Origin: Mycolicibacterium parafortuitum
GTDB taxonomy: Bacteria > Actinomycetota > Actinomycetes > Mycobacteriales > Mycobacteriaceae
Assembly: GCF_002086815.1 (NCBI RefSeq)
Contig: NZ_MVID01000027.1
Span: 24,986 to 88,985, forward strand
Direction: 5' to 3'
Length of the DNA stretch: 64,000 bases
Part shown: piece by piece, positions 25,394 through 34,225 of the stretch
Position numbering within the stretch: position 1 is the stretch's first letter
How the letters are laid out: the number at the start of each line of letters is the position of its first letter
Translations under genes and position numbers: made by a program
The notes under the pieces: model-generated
Databases searched by the model: none
What the model saw: only the letters and a program-made list of their open reading frames with translations
What the model was told of the DNA's origin: nothing

Positions 25394-25409
25394 ACGTAAA
25401 TAATTACGT
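25394..25409. promoter_or_regulatory. LacI-type operator 2
   Basis: ACGTAA-ATAA-TTACGT shares the CGTAA/TTACG half-sites with operator 1 but has a 4-bp spacer. Its centre is 63 bp (six helical turns) from that of operator 1 and 15 bp separate it from the regulator ATG. This suggests autoregulation and possibly DNA looping. Confidence 0.65.
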
Positions 25410-25424
25410 TACTGTCGTCGTCTG

Positions 25425-26474
25425 ATGATCCCGAAGCAGACGGTCAACATGACCGACGTCGCGGCGCGCTGCGGTGTGTCGATCGCCTCGGTGTCGCGCG
25501 CACTGCGCGGCGAACCGGGCGTATCCCCGGCGACCAGGGACCGCATCCTGTCCGCGGCGCGCGAGCTGTCCTACGTGATCTCCCCGGAGGCGTCGCGGCT
25601 GTCCGGCGGACCCACCGGCCGCGTCGGCGTGGTGGTCCCCCGGGTGGACGCGTGGTTCTACTCGACGATCGTGGCCGGGATCGCCGACGAATTCGACACC
25701 GTCGGCATCGATCTGGTGTTGTGCACGCTGCCGGACCCGGCCGCGCGGCACCGGTTCTTCGAGGCATTGCCGTTGCGCCGCAAGGTCGACGCGGTCATCG
25801 TGGTGTCCCTGCCGCTGTCGAGCCGGGAGCGCACCCGCATCGATCAGCTCGGGGTGCCCGCGGTGTTCGTCGGTGGCCACCGGGACGTCGGCGCGCGGGT
25901 GTGGATCGGTATCGACGACGAACTCGCGGCCAGACAGGCCGTCGGGCACCTGCTGCGGATCGGCCACCGCGACATCGCGATGATCCAGGCCGGCCCGGCG
26001 GACCCCGACGACACCGACACCCCGTGGGCGACCGACCAGGCCCGCATCGACGGGTTCCACGGGCAGATGCGCGAGGCCGGGCTCGCCGACCCCACCGTGG
26101 TCACGGTGAAGTGGAGCATCGACGGCGGCTCCCGGGGCATGGAGGAGTTGCTGAGCCGCACCGAGCCGCCGACCGCGGTGTTCTGCCACTCCGACGAGAT
26201 CGCCCTCGGTGCGCTGCGGACCTTGCGTCGTGCGGGAGTCGCTGTCCCACACCAGATCTCGGTGATCGGGGTAGACGATCACCCGTCCGCGGACGTCAAC
26301 GATCTGACCACCGTCGCGCAACCCGTTCGCGATCAGGGCCGCATCGCCGCACAGGCGGTGCTGACCCAACTCGGCGGGGCGGCTACCGTTTCGGCGTCCG
26401 CGCAGCGGGTAAACGCTGCGACCACCCTGCCCACCCGACTGGTCATCCGAGGATCCACTGCCCCGCCGCGCTGA
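25425..26474 (+). CDS. LacI-family transcriptional regulator of the alpha-glucoside module
   Basis: The 349-residue protein has an N-terminal LacI HTH and hinge (MTDVAARCGVSIASVSRALRG, then PEASRLSGG) and a periplasmic-binding-like effector domain (about 65-345) with a typical FCHSDEIALGALR and QISVIGVDDHPSA. It probably represses both the divergent GH13 gene and itself through the two CGTAA-type operators at 25332 and 25394, with a sugar as inducer. The ATG at 25425 is used; the ATG at 25449 is nearer the usual family start. Confidence 0.92.
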   Translation: MIPKQTVNMTDVAARCGVSIASVSRALRGEPGVSPATRDRILSAARELSYVISPEASRLSGGPTGRVGVVVPRVDAWFYSTIVAGIADEFDTVGIDLVLCTLPDPAARHRFFEALPLRRKVDAVIVVSLPLSSRERTRIDQLGVPAVFVGGHRDVGARVWIGIDDELAARQAVGHLLRIGHRDIAMIQAGPADPDDTDTPWATDQARIDGFHGQMREAGLADPTVVTVKWSIDGGSRGMEELLSRTEPPTAVFCHSDEIALGALRTLRRAGVAVPHQISVIGVDDHPSADVNDLTTVAQPVRDQGRIAAQAVLTQLGGAATVSASAQRVNAATTLPTRLVIRGSTAPPR

Positions 26475-26495
26475 GACCGCTCCCCCACCGAGCTT

Positions 26496-26517
26496 GTGAG
26501 GTGTGACACACTCTCAC
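26496..26517. promoter_or_regulatory. Inverted repeat ahead of the sugar ABC operon
   Basis: GTGAG-GTGTG-a-CACAC-t-CTCAC is an inverted repeat with one bulged base, 22 bp after the LacI gene stop and 62 bp before the binding-protein ATG. It may be a weak terminator of lacI or an operator for the transporter. It does not resemble the CGTAA operators. Confidence 0.4.
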
Positions 26518-26578
26518 GGTACCGAATGTGCTGCCCGTGGCCCTCATCGGAGACCACAACTTCATAGACGAGGACGTG

Positions 26579-27889
26579 ATGAAACGAAATCTGTTCGCCC
26601 GCGGGCGACGACGTCGCGCAATCGCGCTGGCCAGTGCGCCCCTTGTGGCGGCGTCGTTGTTGTCCGCCTGTGGCAGTCAGGGTGGTCCCCCGACGCTGAC
26701 CTGGTACATCCTTCCCGACAACGGTGGCTCGGTCGCCCGCGCCCAGGAGTGCGCCGACGCGTCCGGCGGGGCCTATCAGGTCCGCATCGAGTCGCTGCCG
26801 AGCACCGCGACCGCGCAGCGCGAGCAGATGGTTCGCCGCCTCGCCGCCGGCGATTCGTCGATCGACCTGGTCAGCATGGACGTGGTGTTCACCGCCGAGT
26901 TCGCCAACGCCGGCTTCCTCCGCCCCTACACCGACGAGGAGGCCGCGCGATTGACCGCCGGGATGCTGCCCGCCCCGATCGAGACCGGGATCTGGGAGGA
27001 CACGCTCTACGGCACGCCCTACAAGACCAACGCCCAGCTGCTCTGGTACCGCAAGTCGGCCGCCGCGGCTGCCGGCGTCGACCCGACCTCGCCGACGTTC
27101 ACGTGGGACGAGATGCTCAAAGCCGCTGTGGGGCAGAAGAAGAAGATCGCCGTGCAGGCGCAGCGCTACGAGGGCTACACGGTGTTGATCAACGCACTGG
27201 TGCTCTCCGGCGGCGGCGCGCTGCTGGAGGACGTGGAGGCCGGCCGCAACGCCAAGCCCTCGTTGAACACCCCGCCCGGGCTGAAGGCCGCCGAGATCGT
27301 CGGCAACCTCGGCCGGTCCCCGGCCGCGCCGACCGATCTGTCCAACGCGTCAGAGGAACAGGCGCGCGCCAACTTCCAATCCGAGCAGGGCATGTTCATG
27401 GTCAACTGGCCCTACGTGCTGGCCGCCGCCCGCAGCGCCGCCGAGGAGGGCACGCTGCCGCAGGAGGTCGTCGACGACATCGGCTGGGCCCGCTATCCGC
27501 GGGTCTCGGCGGACCGTCCGAGCGCGCCGCCGCTGGGCGGGGCCAACCTCGGCATCGGCGCCTACACCAAGTACCCCGAGCAGGCGGTCGCGTTGGTCGA
27601 GTGCATCAACGCCGAGCCGAAGGCGACCCAGTACATGCTCGACGAGAGCGAACCCTCGCCGTACGCCGCGTCCTACGACAACCCGGAGATCCGGGCCACC
27701 TACGACAACGCCGACCTGATCCGCGAATCCATCGGTGACGGCGGCCCGCGCCCGCCGACCCCGTTCTACACCGACATCTCGGGGGCCATCCAGCAGACCT
27801 GGCACCCGCCCGCTTCGGTGACCTCCGAGACTCCGGAAAGGACAGACCAATTCATGGCTGACGTGCTGGCGGGGAGGCGGCTGCTGTGA
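26579..27889 (+). CDS. ABC transporter sugar-binding lipoprotein, LpqY-like
   Basis: A 436-residue lipoprotein with a basic N-terminus, hydrophobic signal and lipobox LLSACGS (Cys at about 33). The mature part is a family 1 solute-binding protein that resembles mycobacterial LpqY (for example MDVVFTAEFANAGF and KTNAQLLWYRK), the trehalose-binding lipoprotein. With the GH13 gene and SugABC-like partners next door it likely binds an alpha-linked glucoside. GACGAGG lies 7 bp before the ATG at 26579. The stop overlaps the next start (GTGA). Confidence 0.9.
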   Translation: MKRNLFARGRRRRAIALASAPLVAASLLSACGSQGGPPTLTWYILPDNGGSVARAQECADASGGAYQVRIESLPSTATAQREQMVRRLAAGDSSIDLVSMDVVFTAEFANAGFLRPYTDEEAARLTAGMLPAPIETGIWEDTLYGTPYKTNAQLLWYRKSAAAAAGVDPTSPTFTWDEMLKAAVGQKKKIAVQAQRYEGYTVLINALVLSGGGALLEDVEAGRNAKPSLNTPPGLKAAEIVGNLGRSPAAPTDLSNASEEQARANFQSEQGMFMVNWPYVLAAARSAAEEGTLPQEVVDDIGWARYPRVSADRPSAPPLGGANLGIGAYTKYPEQAVALVECINAEPKATQYMLDESEPSPYAASYDNPEIRATYDNADLIRESIGDGGPRPPTPFYTDISGAIQQTWHPPASVTSETPERTDQFMADVLAGRRLL

Positions 27890-28818
27890 CCGCCCTGGCT
27901 GATGCCCCCATCCAGAAGGACCCCGGTAAACCCGCGGTCAGTGAACGCGCGAAGGGCGAGCGCAAGCTCGGCATCTACCTGACGCTGCCCTCGTATGTGG
28001 TGATGCTGCTCGTCACCGCGTACCCGCTGGGCTACGCACTGGTGTTGTCGCTGTACAACTTCCGGCTCACCGACCCCGAGGGCCGCAGCTTCGTCGGGCT
28101 GAGCAACTACCTGGTGATCCTCACCGATCCGATCTGGTGGAACGACTTCGTCACCACGCTCGCGATCACCGTCGTCACCGTGGCCATCGAGTTGGTCCTC
28201 GGGTTCTGGTTCGCGTTCGTGATGCTGCGCATCGTGCGCGGCCGCGGGCCGCTGCGCACGGCGATCCTGATCCCGTACGGCATCGTCACCGTGGTCTCGG
28301 CGTTCATCTGGCGCTATGCCTTCGCCATCGACTCCGGGTTCGTCAACCAGTGGCTGAACCTGACCGACTTCGACTGGTTCGGCGACCGCTGGTCGGCGAT
28401 CTTCGTGATCTGCCTGTCCGAGATCTGGAAGACCACACCGTTCATCTCGCTGCTGCTGCTCGCCGGCCTGGTGCAGGTCCCCGAGGACATGCAGGAGGCC
28501 GCCAAGGTCGACGGTGCCACGGCGTGGCAGCGGCTGTGGAAGATCACGCTGCCGAACATGAAGGCCGCGATCATGGTCGCGCTGCTGTTCCGCACGCTGG
28601 ACGCATGGCGCATCTTCGACAACCCGTACGTGATGACCGCGGGCGCCAACAACACCGAGACGATCTCGTTCTTGGCCTACCGCCAGAACGTCACTCTGGT
28701 GAACCTCGGTATGGGATCGGCGGTCTCGGTGCTGCTGTTCCTGTCCGTCGTCGCGATCGCGTGGATATTCATCAAGGTCTTCAAAACCGACCTCTCGCAA
28801 GTCAGGGGTGACCAGTGA
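27886..28818 (+). CDS. ABC sugar transporter permease, MalF/SugA-like
   Basis: The 310-residue protein has six predicted transmembrane segments and the cytoplasmic EAA loop QEAAKVDGATAWQRLWKITLP (about residues 203-223) that contacts the ATPase. It pairs with the next gene as the membrane channel of the importer. The GTG start overlaps the lipoprotein stop by 4 bp and its own stop overlaps the following gene by 4 bp, so the operon is tightly coupled. Confidence 0.93.
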   Translation: MTALADAPIQKDPGKPAVSERAKGERKLGIYLTLPSYVVMLLVTAYPLGYALVLSLYNFRLTDPEGRSFVGLSNYLVILTDPIWWNDFVTTLAITVVTVAIELVLGFWFAFVMLRIVRGRGPLRTAILIPYGIVTVVSAFIWRYAFAIDSGFVNQWLNLTDFDWFGDRWSAIFVICLSEIWKTTPFISLLLLAGLVQVPEDMQEAAKVDGATAWQRLWKITLPNMKAAIMVALLFRTLDAWRIFDNPYVMTAGANNTETISFLAYRQNVTLVNLGMGSAVSVLLFLSVVAIAWIFIKVFKTDLSQVRGDQ

Positions 28819-29642
28819 CCAAGAACACCAAGTGGTGGACGATCGCCGGCATCGTCATCGTCATCTACAGCTTCGTGCCGATGCTGTGGATGATCAGCCT
28901 GGCGTTCAAACCGCCGTCGGACATCGTGTCGGGAAATCCGACGTTCCTGCCCAGCAAGTTCACCCTCGACAACTTCAGCGTGATCTTCAGCAACCCGCTG
29001 TTCACCCGGGCGCTGATCAACTCGATCGGCATCGCGATCATCGCCACCGTGATCTCGGTGATCATCGCGATGTTCGCCGCCTACGCCATTGCCCGCCTTG
29101 AGTTCCCGGGCAAGAAGGTGTTGCTGTCGCTGGCGCTGGGCATCGCGATGTTCCCGCAGGCCGCTCTGGTGGGCCCGCTGTTCGACATGTGGCGCGGCCT
29201 CGGGATCTACGACACGTGGCTCGGCCTGATCATCCCGTACCTGACGTTCGCGCTGCCGCTGTCGATCTGGACGATGTCGGCGTTCTTCCGTCAGATCCCG
29301 TGGGAGATGGAGCACGCCGCGCAGGTCGACGGCGCCACCCAGTGGCAGGCGTTCCGGAAGGTGATCGTGCCGCTGGCGGCGCCGGGGGTGTTCACCACCG
29401 CGATCCTGACGTTCTTCTTCTGCTGGAACGACTTCCTGTTCGCGATCTCGTTGACGTCCACCGACAACGCCCGCACGGTACCGGCGGCGCTGGCGTTCTT
29501 CCAGGGCGCGTCGTATTTCGAATCCCCCGTCCCGTACATCATGGCCGCGTCGGTGATCGTGACGATCCCCGTCGTGATCCTGGTCCTCATCTTCCAGCGG
29601 CGCATCGTCGCCGGCCTCACCTCCGGAGCAGTGAAGGGATAA
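28815..29642 (+). CDS. ABC sugar transporter permease, MalG/SugB-like
   Basis: The 275-residue second permease has six transmembrane helices and an EAA loop (EHAAQVDGATQWQAFRKVIVP, about 172-192). The N-terminal signal-like helix is followed by the long periplasmic segment FKPPSDIVSGNPTFLPSKFT typical of MalG-type subunits. It starts at a GTG overlapping the first permease. Confidence 0.93.
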   Translation: MTKNTKWWTIAGIVIVIYSFVPMLWMISLAFKPPSDIVSGNPTFLPSKFTLDNFSVIFSNPLFTRALINSIGIAIIATVISVIIAMFAAYAIARLEFPGKKVLLSLALGIAMFPQAALVGPLFDMWRGLGIYDTWLGLIIPYLTFALPLSIWTMSAFFRQIPWEMEHAAQVDGATQWQAFRKVIVPLAAPGVFTTAILTFFFCWNDFLFAISLTSTDNARTVPAALAFFQGASYFESPVPYIMAASVIVTIPVVILVLIFQRRIVAGLTSGAVKG

Positions 29643-29646
29643 CCCC

Positions 29647-30846
29647 ATGGCAGCAATCACGATGCGCAATATCGTCAAGAAGTACGGGGACGGCTATCCG
29701 GCCGTCAACGACGTCAGCCTGGAGATCGCCGACGGCGAGTTCGTGATCCTGGTCGGTCCGTCCGGGTGCGGCAAGTCCACGCTGTTGCGGATGATCGTCG
29801 GCCTGGAGGACATCACCTCCGGCGACATGCTGATCGGCGACAAGCGGGTCAACGACATGGCGCCCCGCGACCGCAACCTGGCGATGGTGTTCCAGAACTA
29901 CGCGCTGTACCCGCACCTGACGGTGTTCGAGAACATCGCGTTCCCGCTCCGGCTGGCGGGCAAGCTCTCCGACGAGGAGATCCGCGCGCGGGTCACCGAG
30001 GCGGCGAAGACGCTCGAACTCGAGGAACATCTGGACCGTAAGCCGGCCAACCTGTCCGGCGGCCAGCGCCAGCGCGTCGCGATGGGCCGGGCGATCGTGC
30101 GTGAGGCCGACGCGTTCCTGTTCGACGAGCCGCTGTCCAATCTCGACGCCAAGCTGCGCGGTCAGATGCGCACCGAGATCCTGCGCCTGCAGCGCAAACT
30201 CGGGGTCACGACCGTCTACGTCACCCACGACCAGACCGAGGCGATGACCCTCGGCGACCGGGTCGCAGTGCTGAAAAAGGGTGTGCTGCAACAGGTTGCG
30301 AGTCCACGCGAACTCTACGACCAGCCGGTCAACCTGTTCGTGGCCGGCTTCATCGGTTCCCCGCCGATGAACTTCGTGCCGGCGCGGATCAAGGGCAACG
30401 AGATCGAATTGCCGTTCACGACCGTCCCACTGCGCGACGAGTGGCGGGGCACCGTGGAGGACGGGAAGGTATACATCGCCGGGATCCGGCCGGGTGCGTT
30501 CGAGGATGCCGAGTTCGTCGACAGCGACAAGGCTTCGCGCGGAGTCACCTTCGAGGTGGAGATCGACGTGACCGAATGGCTGGGCAACGAGCAGTACGCA
30601 TTCGTGCCGTTCGAGGCGACCCCGGAGATCTCGGGTCAACTGGCCGAGCTGGCAAGCGAACTCGACAGCGAGCAGCTGCGCACGCAGATCTGCGTGGAGC
30701 TCGACCCGCTGAGCCGGGTGCGGTCCGGCGACAAGGCGACGCTGTGGCTGGACTCGGAGCGGTTGCACCTGTTCGACCCGCAGTCCGGTGACAACCTGAC
30801 CAAGGTCACTCAGTCGCAGGGGCGCCACGCGGCGACCGCCGGCTGA
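29647..30846 (+). CDS. Sugar ABC transporter ATPase, SugC/MsmK-like
   Basis: The 399-residue ATPase has Walker A GPSGCGKST (about 38-46), the Q-loop in VFQNYALYPHLTV, signature LSGGQRQR, Walker B FLFDEPLSNLD, the switch His in VTHDQTEAM, and C-terminal TOBE/OB regulatory domains (about 240-385). It energises sugar import by the preceding subunits. It is close to mycobacterial SugC. It starts 4 bp after the permease stop. Confidence 0.94.
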   Translation: MAAITMRNIVKKYGDGYPAVNDVSLEIADGEFVILVGPSGCGKSTLLRMIVGLEDITSGDMLIGDKRVNDMAPRDRNLAMVFQNYALYPHLTVFENIAFPLRLAGKLSDEEIRARVTEAAKTLELEEHLDRKPANLSGGQRQRVAMGRAIVREADAFLFDEPLSNLDAKLRGQMRTEILRLQRKLGVTTVYVTHDQTEAMTLGDRVAVLKKGVLQQVASPRELYDQPVNLFVAGFIGSPPMNFVPARIKGNEIELPFTTVPLRDEWRGTVEDGKVYIAGIRPGAFEDAEFVDSDKASRGVTFEVEIDVTEWLGNEQYAFVPFEATPEISGQLAELASELDSEQLRTQICVELDPLSRVRSGDKATLWLDSERLHLFDPQSGDNLTKVTQSQGRHAATAG

Positions 30847-30866
30847 GCCGACGGCGGCTTCCACCG

Positions 30867-32135
30867 ATGGCCGCTCCCGAATTACGGCTGCGGGCCCCGT
30901 ACCCCGGCCTCGTCGCGCTGCCGTGGGACCGGCCACTGGAGCAGTGGTCGGCCCCCGGCGTCGCACTGCGTGATCTGGCGGTCGGACCCAGCCGTCACCT
31001 GGTGCGGTTCGTCGAATCCGACGGCGCGCTGTGGGCGCTCAAGGAACTCCCGCCGCGCATCGCCGCCCGGGAGTATCGGGTGCTCAGCCGTCTCGAGGAG
31101 ATGTCCCTCAATGCCGTGCTGCCCGCGGGACTGGTGTTCCAGCCCGAGTTCGACACCGCGATCCTGCTGACCCGCTACCTCGCCGGGTCGTGGCAGTACC
31201 GCCGGCTGTTCATGCGGCTGTCCCCCGATGTGCCCAAGCACCGGGCCCGGCTGTACGACGCGATGGCCACCATGCTCGTCGAACTACACCGGCACGGGGT
31301 GTTCTGGGGCGACTGTTCGCTGGCCAACACGCTGTTCGTCCGCGACGGGCAGGTGCTGCAGGCGTTCCTGGTCGACGCCGAGACCAGCGAGGTGCATCCC
31401 ACCCTGTCCGACGGGCAGCGCACCCACGACATCGACATCACCGTCGAGAACGTCGCCGCGGGACTGCTCGACATCGCGGCCCGGCTGGACAGACCGGATC
31501 TGCAGCCGGGTTTCATCCAGGAGGCGCTGGAGATCCGCACCACCTACAACCAACTGTGGGACCTGCTGCACTCGAAACCGACGTTCGGGTTCTCCGACCG
31601 CTACCGCGTCGAGGGCACCATCCGCAGGCTCAACGATCTCGGCTTCGCCGTCGACGAGGTGTCGATGGAGCCGGTCGCCGCGGGCGCCGACGAACTGCGC
31701 CTGCACGTCGCGGTCGGCGATCGCCGTTTCCACGCCACCGAACTGCGCCGGCTGACCGGCCTCGACGTCGGCGAGGGGCAGGCCCGCATCCTGCTCGGCG
31801 ACCTGCACGCGTATCAGGCGCAGCTGTGCCGGGAATCGGGGCAGGACGTCGACGAGCGCACGGCCGCCCAGCTGTGGGTGATGGAGGTGGCGACGCCGAT
31901 GATGCACCGCGCGCACACCGCTGTCGGCCGGACCGGCACCCCGATCCAGGCCTACTGCGACCTGCTCGAGGTGCGCTGGCTGCTGTCCGAACGAGCCGGG
32001 CGCGACGTGGGCACCGAGCATGCGCTGCAGGCGTTGGCACGCAAGAGCGTTCCGTCCGAATCGGCCGCGCAACTGGTGGTCGTCGAGGAACCGACCCAGC
32101 CGTTCTCGGTGCTGGACGACCTCGATGACGATTAG
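30867..32135 (+). CDS. DUF4032 protein with a kinase-like N-terminal domain
   Basis: The 422-residue protein has an N-terminal region resembling LPS/aminoglycoside-type kinases: WALKELP (candidate ATP lysine) and HRHGVFWGDCSLANTLF followed by FLVDAETSE, a catalytic-loop and metal-Asp pattern. The C-terminal DUF4032 region has the ATPMMHRAHTAVG stretch. It is 20 bp after the sugar ATPase and is probably part of that operon, so a sugar or small-molecule phosphorylation role is conceivable. No activity is established. Confidence 0.75.
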   Translation: MAAPELRLRAPYPGLVALPWDRPLEQWSAPGVALRDLAVGPSRHLVRFVESDGALWALKELPPRIAAREYRVLSRLEEMSLNAVLPAGLVFQPEFDTAILLTRYLAGSWQYRRLFMRLSPDVPKHRARLYDAMATMLVELHRHGVFWGDCSLANTLFVRDGQVLQAFLVDAETSEVHPTLSDGQRTHDIDITVENVAAGLLDIAARLDRPDLQPGFIQEALEIRTTYNQLWDLLHSKPTFGFSDRYRVEGTIRRLNDLGFAVDEVSMEPVAAGADELRLHVAVGDRRFHATELRRLTGLDVGEGQARILLGDLHAYQAQLCRESGQDVDERTAAQLWVMEVATPMMHRAHTAVGRTGTPIQAYCDLLEVRWLLSERAGRDVGTEHALQALARKSVPSESAAQLVVVEEPTQPFSVLDDLDDD

Positions 32136-32174
32136 GGTCATCGGCCGGCGACGCGGGGTGCGATCATCGCAACC

Positions 32175-32966
32175 ATGAACGTCCGCGCCAAGAACAGCGT
32201 CCGCGAGGTCGGGCGTCCGGACGGACGTCCCGTGATGCTGGCCCACGGCTTCGGATGCGACCAGAACCTGTGGCGGCTGGTCGTGCCATTGCTCACCGAC
32301 AGATTCCGGGTCGTGCTGTTCGACCACGTCGGATCGGGGTCCTCCGACGCCGACGCGTGGGATGCCGAGCGGTACGCCGACCTGCAGCAGTACGCGGACG
32401 ACATCGTCGAGGAGCTGGGATTGGCCGACGTCGTGTTCGTCGGCCACTCGGTGGCCGCGATGATGGGTGTGCTGGCTGCGGCCGCGAAGCCGGAACGCTT
32501 CGCCGGGCTGGTGCTGCTGACCCCGTCGCCGCGCTACCTCGACGACGACGGCTATCGGGGCGGTTTCTCCCGGCCGGACATCGACGAGCTGCTGGAGTCC
32601 ATCGAGAGCAATTACCTCGGCTGGTCGCGTGTCATGGCGCCGGTGATCATGGGCACCCCGGAGCGTCCGGAACTGGAAACCGAACTAGGAGATGCGTTCT
32701 GCCGCACCGACCCGGCCCGGGCGCTGGCGTTCGCGCGCACCACGTTCCTGTCCGACAACCGGGCGGATCTGGCGCGCGTCGGTGTGCCGACGGTGGTGGT
32801 CGAGTGTGCCCGGGACACGCTGGCCCCGCGAGGGGTCGGCGCCTTCTGCCATGAACAGATCCCGGGAAGCACCCTGGTGACGCTGGACGCGAGCGGACAC
32901 TGCCCGCACCTGAGCGCGCCGCAGGCGACGGCGGCCGCCATCACGGACTTCGCCTCGACGCTGTGA
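32175..32966 (+). CDS. RsbQ-like alpha/beta hydrolase
   Basis: The 263-residue alpha/beta hydrolase has AHGFGCDQNLWR (oxyanion loop), the nucleophile elbow GHSVAAM (Ser92) and the C-terminal catalytic His in DASGHCPHLS. This is the pattern of Bacillus RsbQ, needed to activate the PAS phosphatase RsbP in energy stress. RsbQ-fold proteins also include karrikin/strigolactone receptors and lack a known metabolic substrate. The adjacent PAS-phosphatase gene, overlapping by 4 bp, strongly supports the RsbQ assignment. A TGCGAT-c-ATCGCA palindrome (32159-32171) sits just before the ATG. Confidence 0.88.
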   Translation: MNVRAKNSVREVGRPDGRPVMLAHGFGCDQNLWRLVVPLLTDRFRVVLFDHVGSGSSDADAWDAERYADLQQYADDIVEELGLADVVFVGHSVAAMMGVLAAAAKPERFAGLVLLTPSPRYLDDDGYRGGFSRPDIDELLESIESNYLGWSRVMAPVIMGTPERPELETELGDAFCRTDPARALAFARTTFLSDNRADLARVGVPTVVVECARDTLAPRGVGAFCHEQIPGSTLVTLDASGHCPHLSAPQATAAAITDFASTL

Positions 32967-34129
32967 CGCACAGCGCGAACCCGCCCGACCCGGTCGACGA
33001 CTTCTTCGACGACGCGCCGTGCGGCCTGTTGCTGACCACACCCGACGGCGACATCGTCTGCTGCAACCGGACTTTCGGGGCGTGGGTCGGACACCGCCCG
33101 GGTGATCTCACCGGCCGCGCGTTCTCGGACCTGCTCAGCGCGGGCAGCCGGATCAACTACGAGACGCATTTCGTCTCGGTGCTGCACATGACCGGGTCGC
33201 TCGACGGTGTCACCGCGGATCTGCTGACCGCAGACGGGACGCGGCTGCCGGTGTTCGTCACCGCGAACGTCAAGCGCGATGCGGCCGGTGCGGTCACCGC
33301 GTTGCGGATCGCGGTCCAGGATGCGCGCGAACGTCGTTCGTATGAACGCGAACTGCTCGAAGCGCGGCGCAGCGCGGAGCTTCAGCGCGAGCGCGCGCAG
33401 GTGCTGGCCGCCACCCTGCAGCGGTCATTGATCCCGCCGACCCTGTCCCCGCCCTCCGGGCTGACCGCGGCCGCGCACTACCACACCGCCTCACCCGACG
33501 ACGTCGGCGGCGATTTCTACGATCTGTTCCCGATGGCCGAGGACCGGTGGGGCATGTTCCTCGGCGACGTGTCGGGCAAGGGGGCGGGCGCGGCCGCAGT
33601 CACGTCGCTGACCCGGTACACCCTGCGCGCCGCGGCGGTCAACGACCGCGACCCGGTCGCGGTGCTGCACACCCTCGACGCGGTGCTCAGTCACGAGTTC
33701 CACAGCGACGACCCCCGGTTCTGCACGGTGATCTTCGGTGTCATCACCGTGGTGGCCAACGGTTTCGAGGTTCAGATCGCCACCGGCGGGCATCCGCCCG
33801 CACTGCTGCTGCCGGCCGACGGTCCCGCGCGCTACCTGTCGACCGAGGGCGGGCAGGCGGTAGGTCTGATCAGGAATCCGCGGTTCGTGTCGACCTCGGT
33901 GCTGCTGCGCCCCGGGGACACGCTGGTGATGTACACCGACGGCCTCACCGAGGCCAGGACGGGGCGCACCCGGCGCTTCGACGACGATGACGCGCTGCTG
34001 GACTTCGCCCGCACGCACACGCCCACCGACGCCGGCGCGTTCGTGCACGCGATCCGCGGTCTGCTGGACAGCTTCGGCGCCGGGCTGGAGGACGACGCCG
34101 CGGTGATCGCGCTGAGCGTCCCGCGCTGA
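32963..34129 (+). CDS. RsbP-like PAS-PP2C/SpoIIE serine phosphatase
   Basis: The 388-residue protein has an N-terminal PAS domain (about 10-125; DDAPCGLLLTTPDGDIVCC and a GRAFSDLL loop), a coiled linker (about 125-160; LLEARRSAELQRERAQVL), and a SpoIIE/PP2C phosphatase domain (about 165-386) with DVGGDFYDLFP, FLGDVSGKGAGAA and MYTDGLTEAR metal-binding motifs. In Bacillus RsbQ-RsbP, the phosphatase dephosphorylates an anti-anti-sigma factor to release sigma-B. Here the target would be one of the mycobacterial SigF-type partner-switching proteins, which are not in the window. GTG start overlaps rsbQ by 4 bp. Confidence 0.88.
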   Translation: MTHSANPPDPVDDFFDDAPCGLLLTTPDGDIVCCNRTFGAWVGHRPGDLTGRAFSDLLSAGSRINYETHFVSVLHMTGSLDGVTADLLTADGTRLPVFVTANVKRDAAGAVTALRIAVQDARERRSYERELLEARRSAELQRERAQVLAATLQRSLIPPTLSPPSGLTAAAHYHTASPDDVGGDFYDLFPMAEDRWGMFLGDVSGKGAGAAAVTSLTRYTLRAAAVNDRDPVAVLHTLDAVLSHEFHSDDPRFCTVIFGVITVVANGFEVQIATGGHPPALLLPADGPARYLSTEGGQAVGLIRNPRFVSTSVLLRPGDTLVMYTDGLTEARTGRTRRFDDDDALLDFARTHTPTDAGAFVHAIRGLLDSFGAGLEDDAAVIALSVPR

Positions 34130-34193
34130 GATCCGCTGCTGCGGATGCTTCGGGCGCAGTGTTCCGCAGACATGGTTTGATTGACCCGAATGC

Positions 34194-34207
34194 TCCGCAA
34201 ATGCGGA
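34194..34207. promoter_or_regulatory. Palindrome TCCGCA-AA-TGCGGA before the HTH-Mop gene
   Basis: A perfect 6-2-6 palindrome 19 bp before the GTG start of the HTH-Mop regulator. Related half-sites (CTGCGGATGC near 34138 and TTCCGCAGA near 34162) lie in the same gap. It is a candidate autoregulatory operator. Confidence 0.5.
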
Positions 34208-34225
34208 CAAGACGGGAGGCGATCT

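Noticed and set aside
26399..26418. CGCAGCG/CGCTGCG hairpin within the lacI gene as an operator
   Set aside because: It is inside coding sequence and does not share the CGTAA half-sites.
26579..30846. Naming the importer lpqY-sugABC
   Set aside because: It is clearly in the same family, but trehalose specificity cannot be shown and the genome may hold a separate canonical system.
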